Below are positions 35,056 through 44,510 of a stretch of 64,000 bases of DNA, piece after piece. The translations under genes and the position numbers were made by a program. The stretch comes from Myxococcota bacterium (GTDB lineage: Bacteria > Myxococcota_A > UBA9160 > UBA4427). The stretch's first letter is position 1, and the number at the start of each line of letters is the position of its first letter. The DNA is taken from positions 54,503-118,502 of the forward strand of contig JAQWRT010000042.1 of NCBI GenBank assembly GCA_029243605.1, in the 5' to 3' direction. The notes under the pieces were generated by a model. It was given only the letters and a program-made list of their open reading frames with translations, did no database searches and was not told the DNA's origin.

Positions 35056-35795
35056 TCATGGTCTCCGCTGCTGAGCCAGAGGTGGTAGGAATTCTGGGAG
35101 GAAAGGGTCCGAAAATCTCGAGACTCATAGAGCCGATTCGCCCGGGTATTGCGTCCCTGGGTCACGACTTGAACTCGGCTACATCCGTGACTGGTAAGCC
35201 AGGACAGAGCGCCGTCGATCATTCTTCCGCCGTATCCAAGGCCGTTTTGGTCGGCAGCGACGGCGACGAGACCCAGGCGACCAAGTCCGGGTTCCGGAAT
35301 TTCGCAAGTGACGTACCCGACGGGGATATTTTCCTTCCGGGCGATAACCACGGCTTCAGCGTCTCCCCCGCAAGCATTTCGGATCCAAATTTCGTAAAGA
35401 TCGTCGCAGCGATCTCTGGGGAAAAACGGATCGTGGTAGAAGCGGCTGTCGTGATGGCTTTCGCGCGCAATGGCCGAAAGGTTCTCCACATCATCGGGCT
35501 TGCAGAGGTCGATATCATCGGGCCAGATTAGACCCTTCTGAACCTTGGCAAGCGGGCGCTCTCGGGTAATTCGCGTATCAACGTGGAGAAATTTCATTTC
35601 GTTGGCGACTTCGATTTTTTCGCAATCATCGCCATCGAGTAGCAGGTAGAGGCATTCGACGAGGTCTGCTCGAGCTTCCCGGACGATCTGCTCCGCGGTC
35701 GTGGGGCCAAAAAAATGAGCGTCGATGCGGGCGATGCGCCGAGCGAAGAAGTCCGAATCCCACGCCAATAGAGAGTACCCGGAAGCCCTGCTCAT
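35052..35795 (-). CDS. wecD: dTDP-fucosamine N-acetyltransferase (WecD/RffC-like, GNAT fold)
   Basis: A protein of 247 residues from ATG at 35795; a TTG four codons earlier overlaps the upstream gene. The C-terminal half is a GNAT domain: 'HDSRFYHDPFFPRDRCDDLY', 'VGYVTCEIPEPGLGRLGLVA', the acetyl-CoA loop 'QNGLGYGGRMI' and 'VVTQGRNTRANRLYESRDF'. The last stretch is very like WecD. WecD acetylates the amino sugar produced by WecE. Upstream is a GT2 gene with the same direction, downstream wecE. Confidence 0.9.
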   Translation of the reverse strand: MSRASGYSLLAWDSDFFARRIARIDAHFFGPTTAEQIVREARADLVECLYLLLDGDDCEKIEVANEMKFLHVDTRITRERPLAKVQKGLIWPDDIDLCKPDDVENLSAIARESHHDSRFYHDPFFPRDRCDDLYEIWIRNACGGDAEAVVIARKENIPVGYVTCEIPEPGLGRLGLVAVAADQNGLGYGGRMIDGALSWLTSHGCSRVQVVTQGRNTRANRLYESRDFRTLSSQNSYHLWLSSGDHE

Positions 35796-35803
35796 TCCGC
35801 GTT

Positions 35804-36766
35804 TCAATCCCTGCTTTCCCGGTCTCGGGCAGGAGCGGTCGAGCGGACAGTGTAGGCGGGTTGCTCCATGCTTCGGAAATGCATGCGGGCAAGGTACTCT
35901 CCGATGATTCCCAAGGCAAAAAGTTGGGCGCCCGAAAAGATGGCAACGATGGAGGCAAGGAAGGGAAAGCCTGGGACACTGGTTCCCTCAAGGAGGTAGC
36001 GTCCGAGCACAAAGGCAAGGACCAGAATTCCAACCAGGGTAAAGGCGAAGCCGACCAAGCTTGCGATCTGGAGAGGGACTACGCTGAAGCCGGTCATCAT
36101 GTTCAGAGCATGGACGATCAGTCGCTGCATGGTGTAGTTCGACTCGCCATCTTGGCGCACATCGTGACGCACAGGCACCGCGATAAATCGATTCGTTCCC
36201 CACGTCAGGAGCACATCGATCGAAACGAAGGGGCCGGGGTAGTTCGCGAAGGCGGAGCGCACACCCGACCGAAAGGCCCTAAAAGCACTGACCTTACGCG
36301 CCGTTTCGGCTCCCATGCCCCCGCTCAACGCCACCTTGGTGATCCGCGATGCCATATCGCGCCAGAGGCCGTGTTGCTCCTTGAGTGGCGTTCCGTAGAC
36401 CACATCGATGTCAGAGCTGAGACCCGCCAGAAGCTTGGGAATTTCTTCCGGGGGGTTCTGGAGGTCATCGTCCAGGGTGACGATGATCTCGTACTGCGCT
36501 TCTCGAATCCCGCAGAGCAGCGCGTTGTGCTGTCCGTAATTCCTCATCAACCGGATACCCCGAACCCATGGGTACTGATCGGCGAGGCTCTGAATGACAG
36601 ACCAGGCATCGCTTCGGCTGCAATCATCGACGAGAATGACCTCGTACTCGTCGCTATTTTCGCTCAGAACCGGTGCCAGGCGAGAAATCAGCTTGGGCAG
36701 GGCTTCGTCGCTATTGTAGACCGGGACCACGACGCTCAGGGAGCGCGTCTCATGTTGTGCCGACAT
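35804..36766 (-). CDS. Glycosyltransferase family 2 with two C-terminal helices (ArnC/GtrB-like)
   Basis: ATG at 36766 gives 320 residues, with AAGGTG upstream. The GT-A domain starts 'LSVVVPVYNSDEALPKLISR' and carries 'VILVDDCSRSDAW' and the metal motif 'IIVTLDDDLQNPPEE'. Two long hydrophobic segments lie near residues 225-255 and 265-290, as in enzymes that move a sugar from a nucleotide to undecaprenyl phosphate. 'RLMRNYGQHNALLCGI' is typical of that group. It is the first gene of a three-gene unit with wecD and wecE, so it may load Fuc4NAc or a related sugar onto the lipid carrier; the donor is inferred. Confidence 0.9.
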   Translation of the reverse strand: MSAQHETRSLSVVVPVYNSDEALPKLISRLAPVLSENSDEYEVILVDDCSRSDAWSVIQSLADQYPWVRGIRLMRNYGQHNALLCGIREAQYEIIVTLDDDLQNPPEEIPKLLAGLSSDIDVVYGTPLKEQHGLWRDMASRITKVALSGGMGAETARKVSAFRAFRSGVRSAFANYPGPFVSIDVLLTWGTNRFIAVPVRHDVRQDGESNYTMQRLIVHALNMMTGFSVVPLQIASLVGFAFTLVGILVLAFVLGRYLLEGTSVPGFPFLASIVAIFSGAQLFALGIIGEYLARMHFRSMEQPAYTVRSTAPARDRESRD

Positions 36767-36914
36767 GGTGAACACCTTGCGGGGGGGCGTTTCGTGATTT
36801 TCGGCCCAGTCGGTTGACAGATCCAGCAAAAGTAGTGAACTCGGTTGCATCCCGGGCAAGATCTAAACCGTGTTGAGCCGTGATTCTAGCAGAGAGTAAC
36901 CGGTCGTACATCGA

Positions 36915-38882
36915 ATGGAACGCTACGAAACCTACATGGAGCTATTGCAAGGGGGCGGACCCGCCGTTGTGGGCTCTGTCCTCTGGTCGGGGGTGGGCCT
37001 CGCAGTGTTGGTTTTGGCAGGTCTCTGGCTCCCCCTTTACTTGCCGGGTGGGGGTTCTCGGCTGCAAGAAGCCAGCGACGAGTGGAAGAGCCCCTGGCGG
37101 ATCCAGGCAAGCCGCTTACTGGCGCTCTCCCTGGCGGCGGGCCTGGCGACGGCTGTCGCGGCATGGACTCTATCCCTCTATATAACCGGTGGGTTGATGG
37201 GGGGAAACCTGATCCTGCTGGCCGCTTCCCTTCTCGGTGTCGCCCGGGCTTGGATCAAACGAGCGGCGATTTCAGTCATTTTCGAGAAACCGACGGTCTG
37301 GTGGTTGGTCTCCTTTTTTGCTCTGAGTCTCGCAGTCTGGCAGCACGTGGCGACCGAGTTGCCGATTTTTCATGACGTTCCCCGACTGGTCTTTTCCGAC
37401 TTGCACCGCGATCTCGGAGCCCACGTACAGATGGCGGGCTTGGTGCGTGACGGCGGCTTGCCCATGCAGAGTTTTTGGGGGGCGTCGGACAACGAATATT
37501 GGGCGCTCTCGCATACGGGTCATCTGGTCCTCATCGCGGGATTTTCCGAGCTCTTGGGTGTCAGTCTTTACCAATCCGCGACTTTGCTCTGGGTCGACGC
37601 GACCCTGCTTATCGCGTGGGGGGCCCTGGCTCTTATGGTCGGGAGTGGGATTCCAGGCATTCTTCGTTTCGGTGTGGTGGTAGCTACCCTGGTTTGGGGG
37701 GCTTTTAGTTTTCCCGAACTGCATAGGCTCTACGATCCTCTACGCGAAACCCAGGGAGGCGGTTTCGAGCTCGATGCTCCCGGTTTCTGGGTGGCCGGGC
37801 GAGGCTTTTGGAATCTGCCCCAAACGCTCTCTGTGGCGATTACTCTGGCGGGCGTACTGGTTCTCGAGGGATTCGGACACGCTCGTCGCAGGCCCGCTTC
37901 TGGGTATGCCGTGTTGGCGGCGACCAGCTTCCTCTGGGTGGCTGCGGGCTTGACCAAGCCTTCTCTGGTGATCTTCTTCGGTCCGGCCATTCTGATCTGG
38001 CTCGCGCTGAACCGGGCTCGCGCGGCGGAATTCGCGTGGGTGCTGGGGATTCTCTCGCTTGGTTTCGTGATGTACGCACTGCCTTCTTTTCTTCATACAC
38101 TCCCTGCGGCTCCCGAATGGACGTTCTTTCCCAATGCCGAACAGGCGAGCATTGTCGGAGGCTACCTACTGATGGCCGGTCCGGCCCTCCTGCTTCTCTC
38201 CCTGGCACCGCTTCTCGGCTTGGTTCAGGAAGCGGGGCGAGCGGCGCAATTTCGAGTTTTGGATCTGGCCCTGCTGGCGGCCGGCGGCAGCTTGATTTTT
38301 GCTCTGGTCTTTCGAGAGGATCAGTTCGTGGGGTTCGGTGTCTTTCAGCCCAATCTCTGGTGGGGGATTTCCGGTTGCGCGGTCTTACTCGTGCCTCTTT
38401 TGGGCCGAGCGGCTTGGGCAGACTTGTGGCGTTCGGGCTGGAGGCGTTCGCTCGCGGGCGTGGGACTTGTCATGGCCGTGCTCCAGACATTCAACGGTCT
38501 CTGTCTTGCTCTTGCGTACCCGACCCTTAACCTTCGCGGGCATTCGGTCTCGGATGCGGTCGTTCTCTCTGACGGGCGTTCGAAGACGCCAGCGGGAACA
38601 CGCTATGCCGTCGACCCGATGCTCGAGGATTATGATCTGCTCGGTTATTTGTCGAGGCCGACGATCATGCCGAGCGTCATGGGTCCGGATTCGGAGCGGA
38701 GATTGGCTCTTGCCTGGGCGACCTTTGCTGAGAGCGGAAGGGGAATGCCCCACCTCTTCTCCAGCCGAATCGACGCTGTAATTCTGCACCGTGACCGCCC
38801 AGAGGCCAGCGCAGCGCTCCGTCGAGAAGGCTGGCAATCGGAGTCGCTTGGAGACGAATTCGAACTCTGGCAGAAAGAGTAG
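36915..38882 (+). CDS. Large polytopic membrane protein, GT-C-like
   Basis: A protein of 655 residues with 12 or more hydrophobic segments and a C-terminal soluble part of about 120 residues. The first large loop has 'PRLVFSDLHRDLGAHVQMAG' and 'SDNEYWALSHTGHLVLIAGF'. The tail reads 'LEDYDLLGYLSRPTIMPSVM', suggesting a small ligand-binding or cap domain. The start ATG lacks a strong ribosome binding site; an ATG at 36936 is an alternative. It is divergent from the GT2-wecD-wecE unit. A periplasmic glycosyltransferase or flippase-like role is inferred from shape only. Confidence 0.72.
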   Translation: MERYETYMELLQGGGPAVVGSVLWSGVGLAVLVLAGLWLPLYLPGGGSRLQEASDEWKSPWRIQASRLLALSLAAGLATAVAAWTLSLYITGGLMGGNLILLAASLLGVARAWIKRAAISVIFEKPTVWWLVSFFALSLAVWQHVATELPIFHDVPRLVFSDLHRDLGAHVQMAGLVRDGGLPMQSFWGASDNEYWALSHTGHLVLIAGFSELLGVSLYQSATLLWVDATLLIAWGALALMVGSGIPGILRFGVVVATLVWGAFSFPELHRLYDPLRETQGGGFELDAPGFWVAGRGFWNLPQTLSVAITLAGVLVLEGFGHARRRPASGYAVLAATSFLWVAAGLTKPSLVIFFGPAILIWLALNRARAAEFAWVLGILSLGFVMYALPSFLHTLPAAPEWTFFPNAEQASIVGGYLLMAGPALLLLSLAPLLGLVQEAGRAAQFRVLDLALLAAGGSLIFALVFREDQFVGFGVFQPNLWWGISGCAVLLVPLLGRAAWADLWRSGWRRSLAGVGLVMAVLQTFNGLCLALAYPTLNLRGHSVSDAVVLSDGRSKTPAGTRYAVDPMLEDYDLLGYLSRPTIMPSVMGPDSERRLALAWATFAESGRGMPHLFSSRIDAVILHRDRPEASAALRREGWQSESLGDEFELWQKE

Positions 38883-39018
38883 TCAGGGAGAGGTTATGTC
38901 GAGGAACGCCAGGAGATTCGCTTTGTTTGGCATGTCCCGCCCGCCTGTCTTCGGTTAGAGTCTGGCGGATTCGAAATTTCCGAGAGGTCTGTGACTGACC
39001 CGGAAGGGGGTAATGGTA

Positions 39019-40194
39019 ATGAGTGCGAAGGAATCGCCCTATGCGAAGCTTGTTCGGGTTAAGACACAATCGGATAATCAGTCGGACTTCCACTCAGCTC
39101 CAGAAGGGTGCGATTTCGGTCGCTGGGCGCGAGTGTGTTGCGCCATTTTCCTTGCAGCAGCAGCTCTGGGCTGCCGCCCGGAAGCCGAGCCTCCCCCCGA
39201 GCGTATTCGCCCGGTTAAGGTTCTAGAGGTTGGAGAGGGCTCGAATACGTTCCGGGTCGAGTACCCAGGGATTATTGAAGCCGCTCGTGAGGCCCCGATG
39301 GCTTTCGAGGTAGCGGGCAGGATTATTGAGTTTCCGGTCGTAGAGGGTGACCGACTCCAAAAAGGTGCCCTGATCGCGCGACTCGATCCCCGAGATTTCG
39401 AGGAATCATTAGCCAAGCGTCAGGCGAATGCGAATTTCCTTAAAGTCGAGTACGAGCGCCACAAGAGTCTCTACGAGCAGGGAGTCGATTCGAAGCAGGT
39501 CGTGGATAAAGCCCTGAAGAATTACCAGGTCTCCGCTTCGTCGGTTGCTCAGGCCACGAAGGCCCTAGAGGACTCAGAATTACGCGCTCCTTTTGACGGG
39601 CTCGTTGCCGCCAAACTCGTGAAAGATTTCAGGAATGTCCAGGCTAAGGAGCAAGTTGTCGTCTTTGAAGATGATTCTCATTTTAAAATCGTCGTGCAGC
39701 TCCCCGAAGCAGATTATGCTCGCATTACTCCGGGCTTGACCCTTGCTCAACGAAATGCCGGTGCTGATATCGATGTGTCGGTGACCTCTTTGCCTGGACA
39801 CCTTTTCCCTGCGCAACTCACCGAAGCCGCAGGCGCAGCGGATCCAGTGACCCGCACATTCCGGGTCACTCTGACCTTCGAACCTCCCGCGAATCTCAAC
39901 GTGCTCTCGGGGATGACCGCCAAGGTGGTCGCCTCCTCGGAGATTCTGCCAGGCGACGAGGATGACTATTACCTGATCCCTGTGCAGGCCGCGTTGGGCA
40001 ACGAGGCCGGAAACGCCTTCGTGTGGACACTCGATCCCGCCACGATGGAAGTACACCAGACGCCCGTGGAATTGGGGTCGGTTTCAGGATCGATGGTCCG
40101 CGTTGTCGGTGGCCTTGAGAACGGAGATGAGGTCGCTGTTTCAGGTGTCGGCCAGCTTCGCGAGGGGATGCGCGTGAGGCGTTTCGGCAACTAA
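39019..40194 (+). CDS. RND efflux periplasmic adaptor lipoprotein (HlyD/AcrA family)
   Basis: A protein of 391 residues from ATG at 39019, with GAAGGGGG about eight bases upstream; ATG at 39013 is possible. The hydrophobic segment 'AIFLAAAALGCRPEA' gives a lipobox, preceded by a long basic N-terminus. The order is typical of membrane-fusion proteins. 'FEVAGRIIEFPVVEGDRLQK' is the first lipoyl half, a helical hairpin runs over residues 135-190, 'DSELRAPFDGLVAAKLV' is the second lipoyl half, and beta-barrel and membrane-proximal domains follow. It bridges the RND pump encoded next to an outer-membrane channel, which is absent here. Confidence 0.93.
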   Translation: MSAKESPYAKLVRVKTQSDNQSDFHSAPEGCDFGRWARVCCAIFLAAAALGCRPEAEPPPERIRPVKVLEVGEGSNTFRVEYPGIIEAAREAPMAFEVAGRIIEFPVVEGDRLQKGALIARLDPRDFEESLAKRQANANFLKVEYERHKSLYEQGVDSKQVVDKALKNYQVSASSVAQATKALEDSELRAPFDGLVAAKLVKDFRNVQAKEQVVVFEDDSHFKIVVQLPEADYARITPGLTLAQRNAGADIDVSVTSLPGHLFPAQLTEAAGAADPVTRTFRVTLTFEPPANLNVLSGMTAKVVASSEILPGDEDDYYLIPVQAALGNEAGNAFVWTLDPATMEVHQTPVELGSVSGSMVRVVGGLENGDEVAVSGVGQLREGMRVRRFGN

Positions 40195-40247
40195 TCCGGT
40201 TCGACTTTTCGTAAGCGACGAACTCCCAGAATGAACAGGATCAGTTG

Positions 40248-43200
40248 ATGAATTTGGCAGATTATTGGATTCGGAACAGAGTCGTCACTTTGGTACTCGC
40301 CCTCGTCACCGTCGGTGGCGGGATACTCGCGTTCGAGAATATGAGCCGTCTCGAAGATCCCGAGTTTACGATTAAGGACGCGCTGGTAGTTACCCCCTAC
40401 CCGGGGGCGACAGCCAAAGAAGTCGAAGAAGAGGTGAGCGACTCCATCGAGTTGGCCGTGCAAAAACTCGGGCAACTGAAGGAAGTCGAGTCACGCTCGA
40501 CTCGTGGCCTTTCGACGGTGACCGTCACTGTTCAAGATAAATACGACAAGGATGGCCTTCCTCAGGTCTGGGACGAAGTTCGACGTAAGGTCAACGACGC
40601 CCAGGGATCGCTGCCCCCAGGCGCGGGTCCCTCCCTGGTGATTGACGACTACGGTGATGTTTACGGCGTGTTTGTTGCGATCTATGGCAACGAATACTCC
40701 TACGCCGAGATCAAGGAGGTGACAGATCTTCTGCGCCGTGAATTAATCCTTGTTCAAGATGTTGCCAAGATCGAGACCTATGGAGAGCGCCAAGAGGCGG
40801 TCTATATAGAGATCTCTCGGGATCGTATTTCACAACTCGGAATTACTCCCGATTCCATCGCCGATAAGCTTCGTCAGGAAAATTTCGTCAACAACTCTGG
40901 TCATGTCGAGGTGGGGCCCGAGTTCATCGTTATCCAGCCGAGCGGCGGCGTGACATCGACCGAGGATCTTGGAAACGTCCTGATCAGTCGGGGGGCGACG
41001 AGCCAGATCTATTTGCGTGATATTGGTCACGTGCGCCGGGGCTATGTCGAACCCCAAAATACGATGATCCGGTTCAATGGTAGCGCCGCTATCGGGCTGG
41101 GAATTTCCACCGTTGCCGGGGGCAACGTGGTGGTGATGGGAGAGGCCCTGGAGCGGCGGATCGACGAACTCCGTGAGCAGATTCCCCTGGGCATCGAGGC
41201 GGGCATTGTTTCCATGCAGTCCACTTCGGTTGTCGAGGCGATCGACGGATTTGTTCTCAGCCTGCTCGAGGCGGTTGTCATCGTCGTGATCGTGCTTCTC
41301 TTCTTCATGGGCCTACGGAGCGGGTTGCTGATCGGCTTCGTTTTGATGCAGACCATTCTGGCGAGCTTTCTTTTTCTCCAGCCCATGGGGGTTGCCCTCG
41401 AGCGAATTTCTCTCGGCGCACTGATTATTGCCCTGGGCATGCTGGTCGATAACGCCATCGTGATCGTCGATGGAGTTCTCGTTAAACTCCAGCAGGGTAT
41501 TGATCCTGAAAAAGCCGCCAAGGACACAGTCGCTCAATCCGCGATCCCCTTGCTCGGCGCGACCATCATCGCGATTTTGGCTTTTGCCGCCATCGGAACT
41601 TCAGATGACAGTACGGGCGAGTTCTGCCGGTCGCTCTATCAGGTTGTTTTGGTTTCTCTGCTGATGAGTTGGGTCACGGCTGTGACGCTGACGCCGCTAC
41701 TCTGCGTGATGTTCTTGGAGGTGCCCGAAAGCGGGCAGGGGGTTGGGGATCCCTACGAGACCGGTTTCTATCGAGTTTTCAAGAAGGTCCTGCACGGGTG
41801 TATCCGCTGGAGGTGGGTCAGCGTATCGGTAGTTGTTTCGATTTTCGCTCTCTCGCTCTATGGGTTCGGAATGATCGATTCGAGTTTTTTCCCGCCTTCG
41901 ACGCGGCCCCAATTCACTGTCGATGTGTGGTTGCCTGCGGGAACGTCGATCGAGGAGACATTGCACGAGGTCGACGGGATCGAAGACTATCTAGAGAATT
42001 TGCCAGAGGTGAGCCACGTGACGTCTCTGGTAGGCCAGGGAGGATTGAGGTTTCTCCTGACTTATACCCCGGAGAAGCTGAACTCCTCCTACGCGCAACT
42101 CCTGGTCGACGTCGATGATCCCGCCTTAATCGGAGAACTGCTTCCGCGCATCGACGAAGATTTGGCGGCTCAATTTCCAGATGCCCTCATCTACGCCGCA
42201 CGTTTCCAGCTCGGTCCGGGAAGTACGGGGAAGGTCCAGGCTCGGTTTAGTGGGCCCGATATTGAAGTTCTTCGGGATCTGGCGTCCCAGACCATGAACA
42301 TCTTTGGCCAGGATCCTGACTCGAAGAGCATCAGAACCAACTGGCAGAATATGGTCAAGCGAATCGCGCCGGTCATCGAAGATCAAGCCGCCGATGCTAA
42401 TGGCATCGAACGTCCGGACGTAGCCAGGGTGATGCTCGCGGCTTTCGAGGGCGAGTCTATTGGGAGCTATCGAGAAAAAGATCTGATGCTTCCAATCATC
42501 ATGCGTGCTCCCCAGGAGGAGCGAAAAAACGTCGCTTCTATGCGAGATCTGCAGATCTATAGTCCTGTTGCAGGGGCGATGATCCCTCTCCGCCAGGTCG
42601 TCTCGTCTTTCGAGACACTCTTCGAGGATCCCATCATTGTGCGCCGGGATCGGGTCAGGACGATCACTGTGTATTGTGATCCGTTGGTGGGCCAGCCGAG
42701 TAATCTCTTCTCACGCCTGAGGCCCCAGATCGAGGCTCTAGAGCTGCCTCAGGGTTACAGCCTGGAGTGGGGAGGGGAGTACGAGGACTCCGGCAATGCC
42801 CGGGACGCCCTGGTTGGAAGCGTTCCGACTTTTGTTCTCCTGATGGTTCTGATCACCATCTGCCTCTTCAATTCCCTGAAACAACCCCTGGTGATCTGGC
42901 TAAATGTTCCGCTTGCCTTGATTGGCGTTACGGCGGGTCTTCTACTGACGGGTCAACCCTTCGGCTTTATGTCTATCCTGGGTTTTCTCAGTTTGATGGG
43001 GATGCTGATCAAAAACGCCATTGTTCTTGTGGATCAGATCAACTTCGAACTCGGCGAAGGCAAGGCCCGGCTCTCTGCCGTGATTGATTCTTGTGCCAGC
43101 CGGCTCCGTCCGGTCGCCATGGCTGCGGCCACCACGGCTCTTGGCATGATCCCGCTGGTGACGGATGCTTTTTTCTCCGCGATGGCGGTGACAATCATCT

Positions 43201-43292
43201 TCGGCCTGATCTTTGCCACCGTTCTCACCATGGTAATCTTGCCCGTCTTCTACTCGATCGTCTTCAATGTAGGGATGGACGAGGAGAGCTGA
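40248..43292 (+). CDS. RND efflux pump, inner-membrane subunit (AcrB/HAE1 superfamily)
   Basis: A protein of 1014 residues; ATG at 40248 has AGGA eight bases upstream. The layout is two repeats of one helix, a large periplasmic domain and five to six helices. Motifs include 'RVVTLVLALVTVGGGILAFE', 'YPGATAKEVEEEVSDSIELA', 'ALIIALGMLVDNAIVIVDGV' (proton-relay Asp region), and in the second half 'PLALIGVTAGLLLTGQPFGF' and 'SLMGMLIKNAIVLVDQINFE'. It exports an unknown hydrophobic substrate by proton antiport. It follows the adaptor by 53 bases, and the K+ channel gene starts three bases after its stop. Confidence 0.95.
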   Translation: MNLADYWIRNRVVTLVLALVTVGGGILAFENMSRLEDPEFTIKDALVVTPYPGATAKEVEEEVSDSIELAVQKLGQLKEVESRSTRGLSTVTVTVQDKYDKDGLPQVWDEVRRKVNDAQGSLPPGAGPSLVIDDYGDVYGVFVAIYGNEYSYAEIKEVTDLLRRELILVQDVAKIETYGERQEAVYIEISRDRISQLGITPDSIADKLRQENFVNNSGHVEVGPEFIVIQPSGGVTSTEDLGNVLISRGATSQIYLRDIGHVRRGYVEPQNTMIRFNGSAAIGLGISTVAGGNVVVMGEALERRIDELREQIPLGIEAGIVSMQSTSVVEAIDGFVLSLLEAVVIVVIVLLFFMGLRSGLLIGFVLMQTILASFLFLQPMGVALERISLGALIIALGMLVDNAIVIVDGVLVKLQQGIDPEKAAKDTVAQSAIPLLGATIIAILAFAAIGTSDDSTGEFCRSLYQVVLVSLLMSWVTAVTLTPLLCVMFLEVPESGQGVGDPYETGFYRVFKKVLHGCIRWRWVSVSVVVSIFALSLYGFGMIDSSFFPPSTRPQFTVDVWLPAGTSIEETLHEVDGIEDYLENLPEVSHVTSLVGQGGLRFLLTYTPEKLNSSYAQLLVDVDDPALIGELLPRIDEDLAAQFPDALIYAARFQLGPGSTGKVQARFSGPDIEVLRDLASQTMNIFGQDPDSKSIRTNWQNMVKRIAPVIEDQAADANGIERPDVARVMLAAFEGESIGSYREKDLMLPIIMRAPQEERKNVASMRDLQIYSPVAGAMIPLRQVVSSFETLFEDPIIVRRDRVRTITVYCDPLVGQPSNLFSRLRPQIEALELPQGYSLEWGGEYEDSGNARDALVGSVPTFVLLMVLITICLFNSLKQPLVIWLNVPLALIGVTAGLLLTGQPFGFMSILGFLSLMGMLIKNAIVLVDQINFELGEGKARLSAVIDSCASRLRPVAMAAATTALGMIPLVTDAFFSAMAVTIIFGLIFATVLTMVILPVFYSIVFNVGMDEES

Positions 43293-43295
43293 TTC

Positions 43296-43988
43296 ATGCT
43301 CGGTCGTTACAGATATGCTTACTTACTCTTTACCCTGATCCTGCTCATCTTGGGTCGGCCCTTCTTGCCCGATTTCGGGAAGAATTTCGTGATCGCCATG
43401 CTCGCCCTCAGCCTGGTGACCGCAGCGGTAACGAGTGCGTCGAAGCAGTACCAAGCTTGGGTGGGTGTGGTCATGACGTTCCTGATCGTTTTCTGTTCGC
43501 TGGCCCCCGATGATTTCATGGGGGTGAATACAGCTGTGGTTGTTCCCTCTTTGGGCGTCACGTATTGGTCGTTTACGGGTGTTCTTATTCTTAGACGTGT
43601 GGCGGAAGGCAATAAGGGAATTACGGGAGATACCATCAATGGCGCGGTCTGCGTTTATCTTATGATGGGTCTCGGATGGTCTCATGCCTACGCCCTGCTT
43701 GAGGCGCTGGATCCTGGTTCCTATACGATTACCCCAGAGATGATGCAGGTTGTCGGCCACAGCTTTGAGCGTTTTATTGGCTTCAGTTTTGTGACCCTCA
43801 CCACGCTGGGTTACGGAAACGTGGTTCCCCTTACGCCCCGGGCCGAATCTGTCGCTACGGCCGAGGCGGTGGCAGGCCAGCTCTATATCGCGGTCTTGCT
43901 GGCGCGCTTTGTGGCCATTGATATCGCTGCCCGGCGTGGACCGGGGCCTCCCGCGGAAGGCCCCAGCAAAAGCCATCAGCAAAGTTGA
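43296..43988 (+). CDS. Two-helix-pore potassium channel family protein
   Basis: A protein of 230 residues; GGAGAG in the end of the RND gene serves as ribosome binding site. About five hydrophobic segments precede the pore. The selectivity filter is T170-LGYG-174 in 'FSFVTLTTLGYGNVVPLTPR', with Leu replacing the usual Val. 'AESVATAEAVAGQLYIAVLL' is the inner helix. The cytoplasmic tail is short and lacks an RCK domain. It conducts K+ or a similar cation across the inner membrane. Tight linkage to the RND genes suggests co-transcription. Confidence 0.9.
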   Translation: MLGRYRYAYLLFTLILLILGRPFLPDFGKNFVIAMLALSLVTAAVTSASKQYQAWVGVVMTFLIVFCSLAPDDFMGVNTAVVVPSLGVTYWSFTGVLILRRVAEGNKGITGDTINGAVCVYLMMGLGWSHAYALLEALDPGSYTITPEMMQVVGHSFERFIGFSFVTLTTLGYGNVVPLTPRAESVATAEAVAGQLYIAVLLARFVAIDIAARRGPGPPAEGPSKSHQQS

Positions 43989-44036
43989 ATCCAGAGCTTT
44001 CGGCCTTTGTTCTTCGCGTGGCCTGGGAGGTAAGGC

Positions 44037-44510
44037 ATGATCGAAATCTTTGTTGATGCCGACGCTTGTCCGGTGAAAGAAGAGGTCTATGCCGTCGCCG
44101 CTCGGCTGGGGCTTCCCGTGGTAGTGGTGGCTAATCAGCGTATCCGCGTTCCCCAGGGAAGGGGAGTCGAGATGGTCGTTGTGGATTCAGGCTTCGATGC
44201 TGCCGATGATTGGATCGTCGAAGATATCCGCTCGGGCGATATCGTGATTACCGCCGATATTCCCCTGGCTGCTCGCTGCCTAGAAAAAGGTGCACACGCC
44301 CTGGGAACCCAGGGTAAGGAGTTCACTTTGGAGTCCATCGGTGGTGCGCTGGCGGCTCGCGAACTCAAGGCGTCGATTCGCGAATCGGGTGGCATCGCCG
44401 GAGGGCCGGCGCCACTCACCGGGCGCGAGCGATCCCGCTTCGCCAATGCCCTCGACGCTATCGCCCAGCGAGCCCTGCGGGCAGCGAAGCAGGCGAGCGA
44501 CTCGGTTTAA
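44037..44510 (+). CDS. YaiI/YqxD family protein (UPF0178)
   Basis: A protein of 157 residues with GGGAGG upstream. The family signatures are strong: 'IFVDADACPVKEEVYAVAAR', 'VVVDSGFDAADDWIVEDIRS', 'GDIVITADIPLAARCLEKGA' and 'GGPAPLTGRERSRFANALDA'. The fold is PIN/FEN-like with conserved acidic residues, so a nuclease activity is suspected, but no function is established for the family. The stop codon overlaps the end of the convergent MBL gene by four bases. Confidence 0.95.
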   Translation: MIEIFVDADACPVKEEVYAVAARLGLPVVVVANQRIRVPQGRGVEMVVVDSGFDAADDWIVEDIRSGDIVITADIPLAARCLEKGAHALGTQGKEFTLESIGGALAARELKASIRESGGIAGGPAPLTGRERSRFANALDAIAQRALRAAKQASDSV

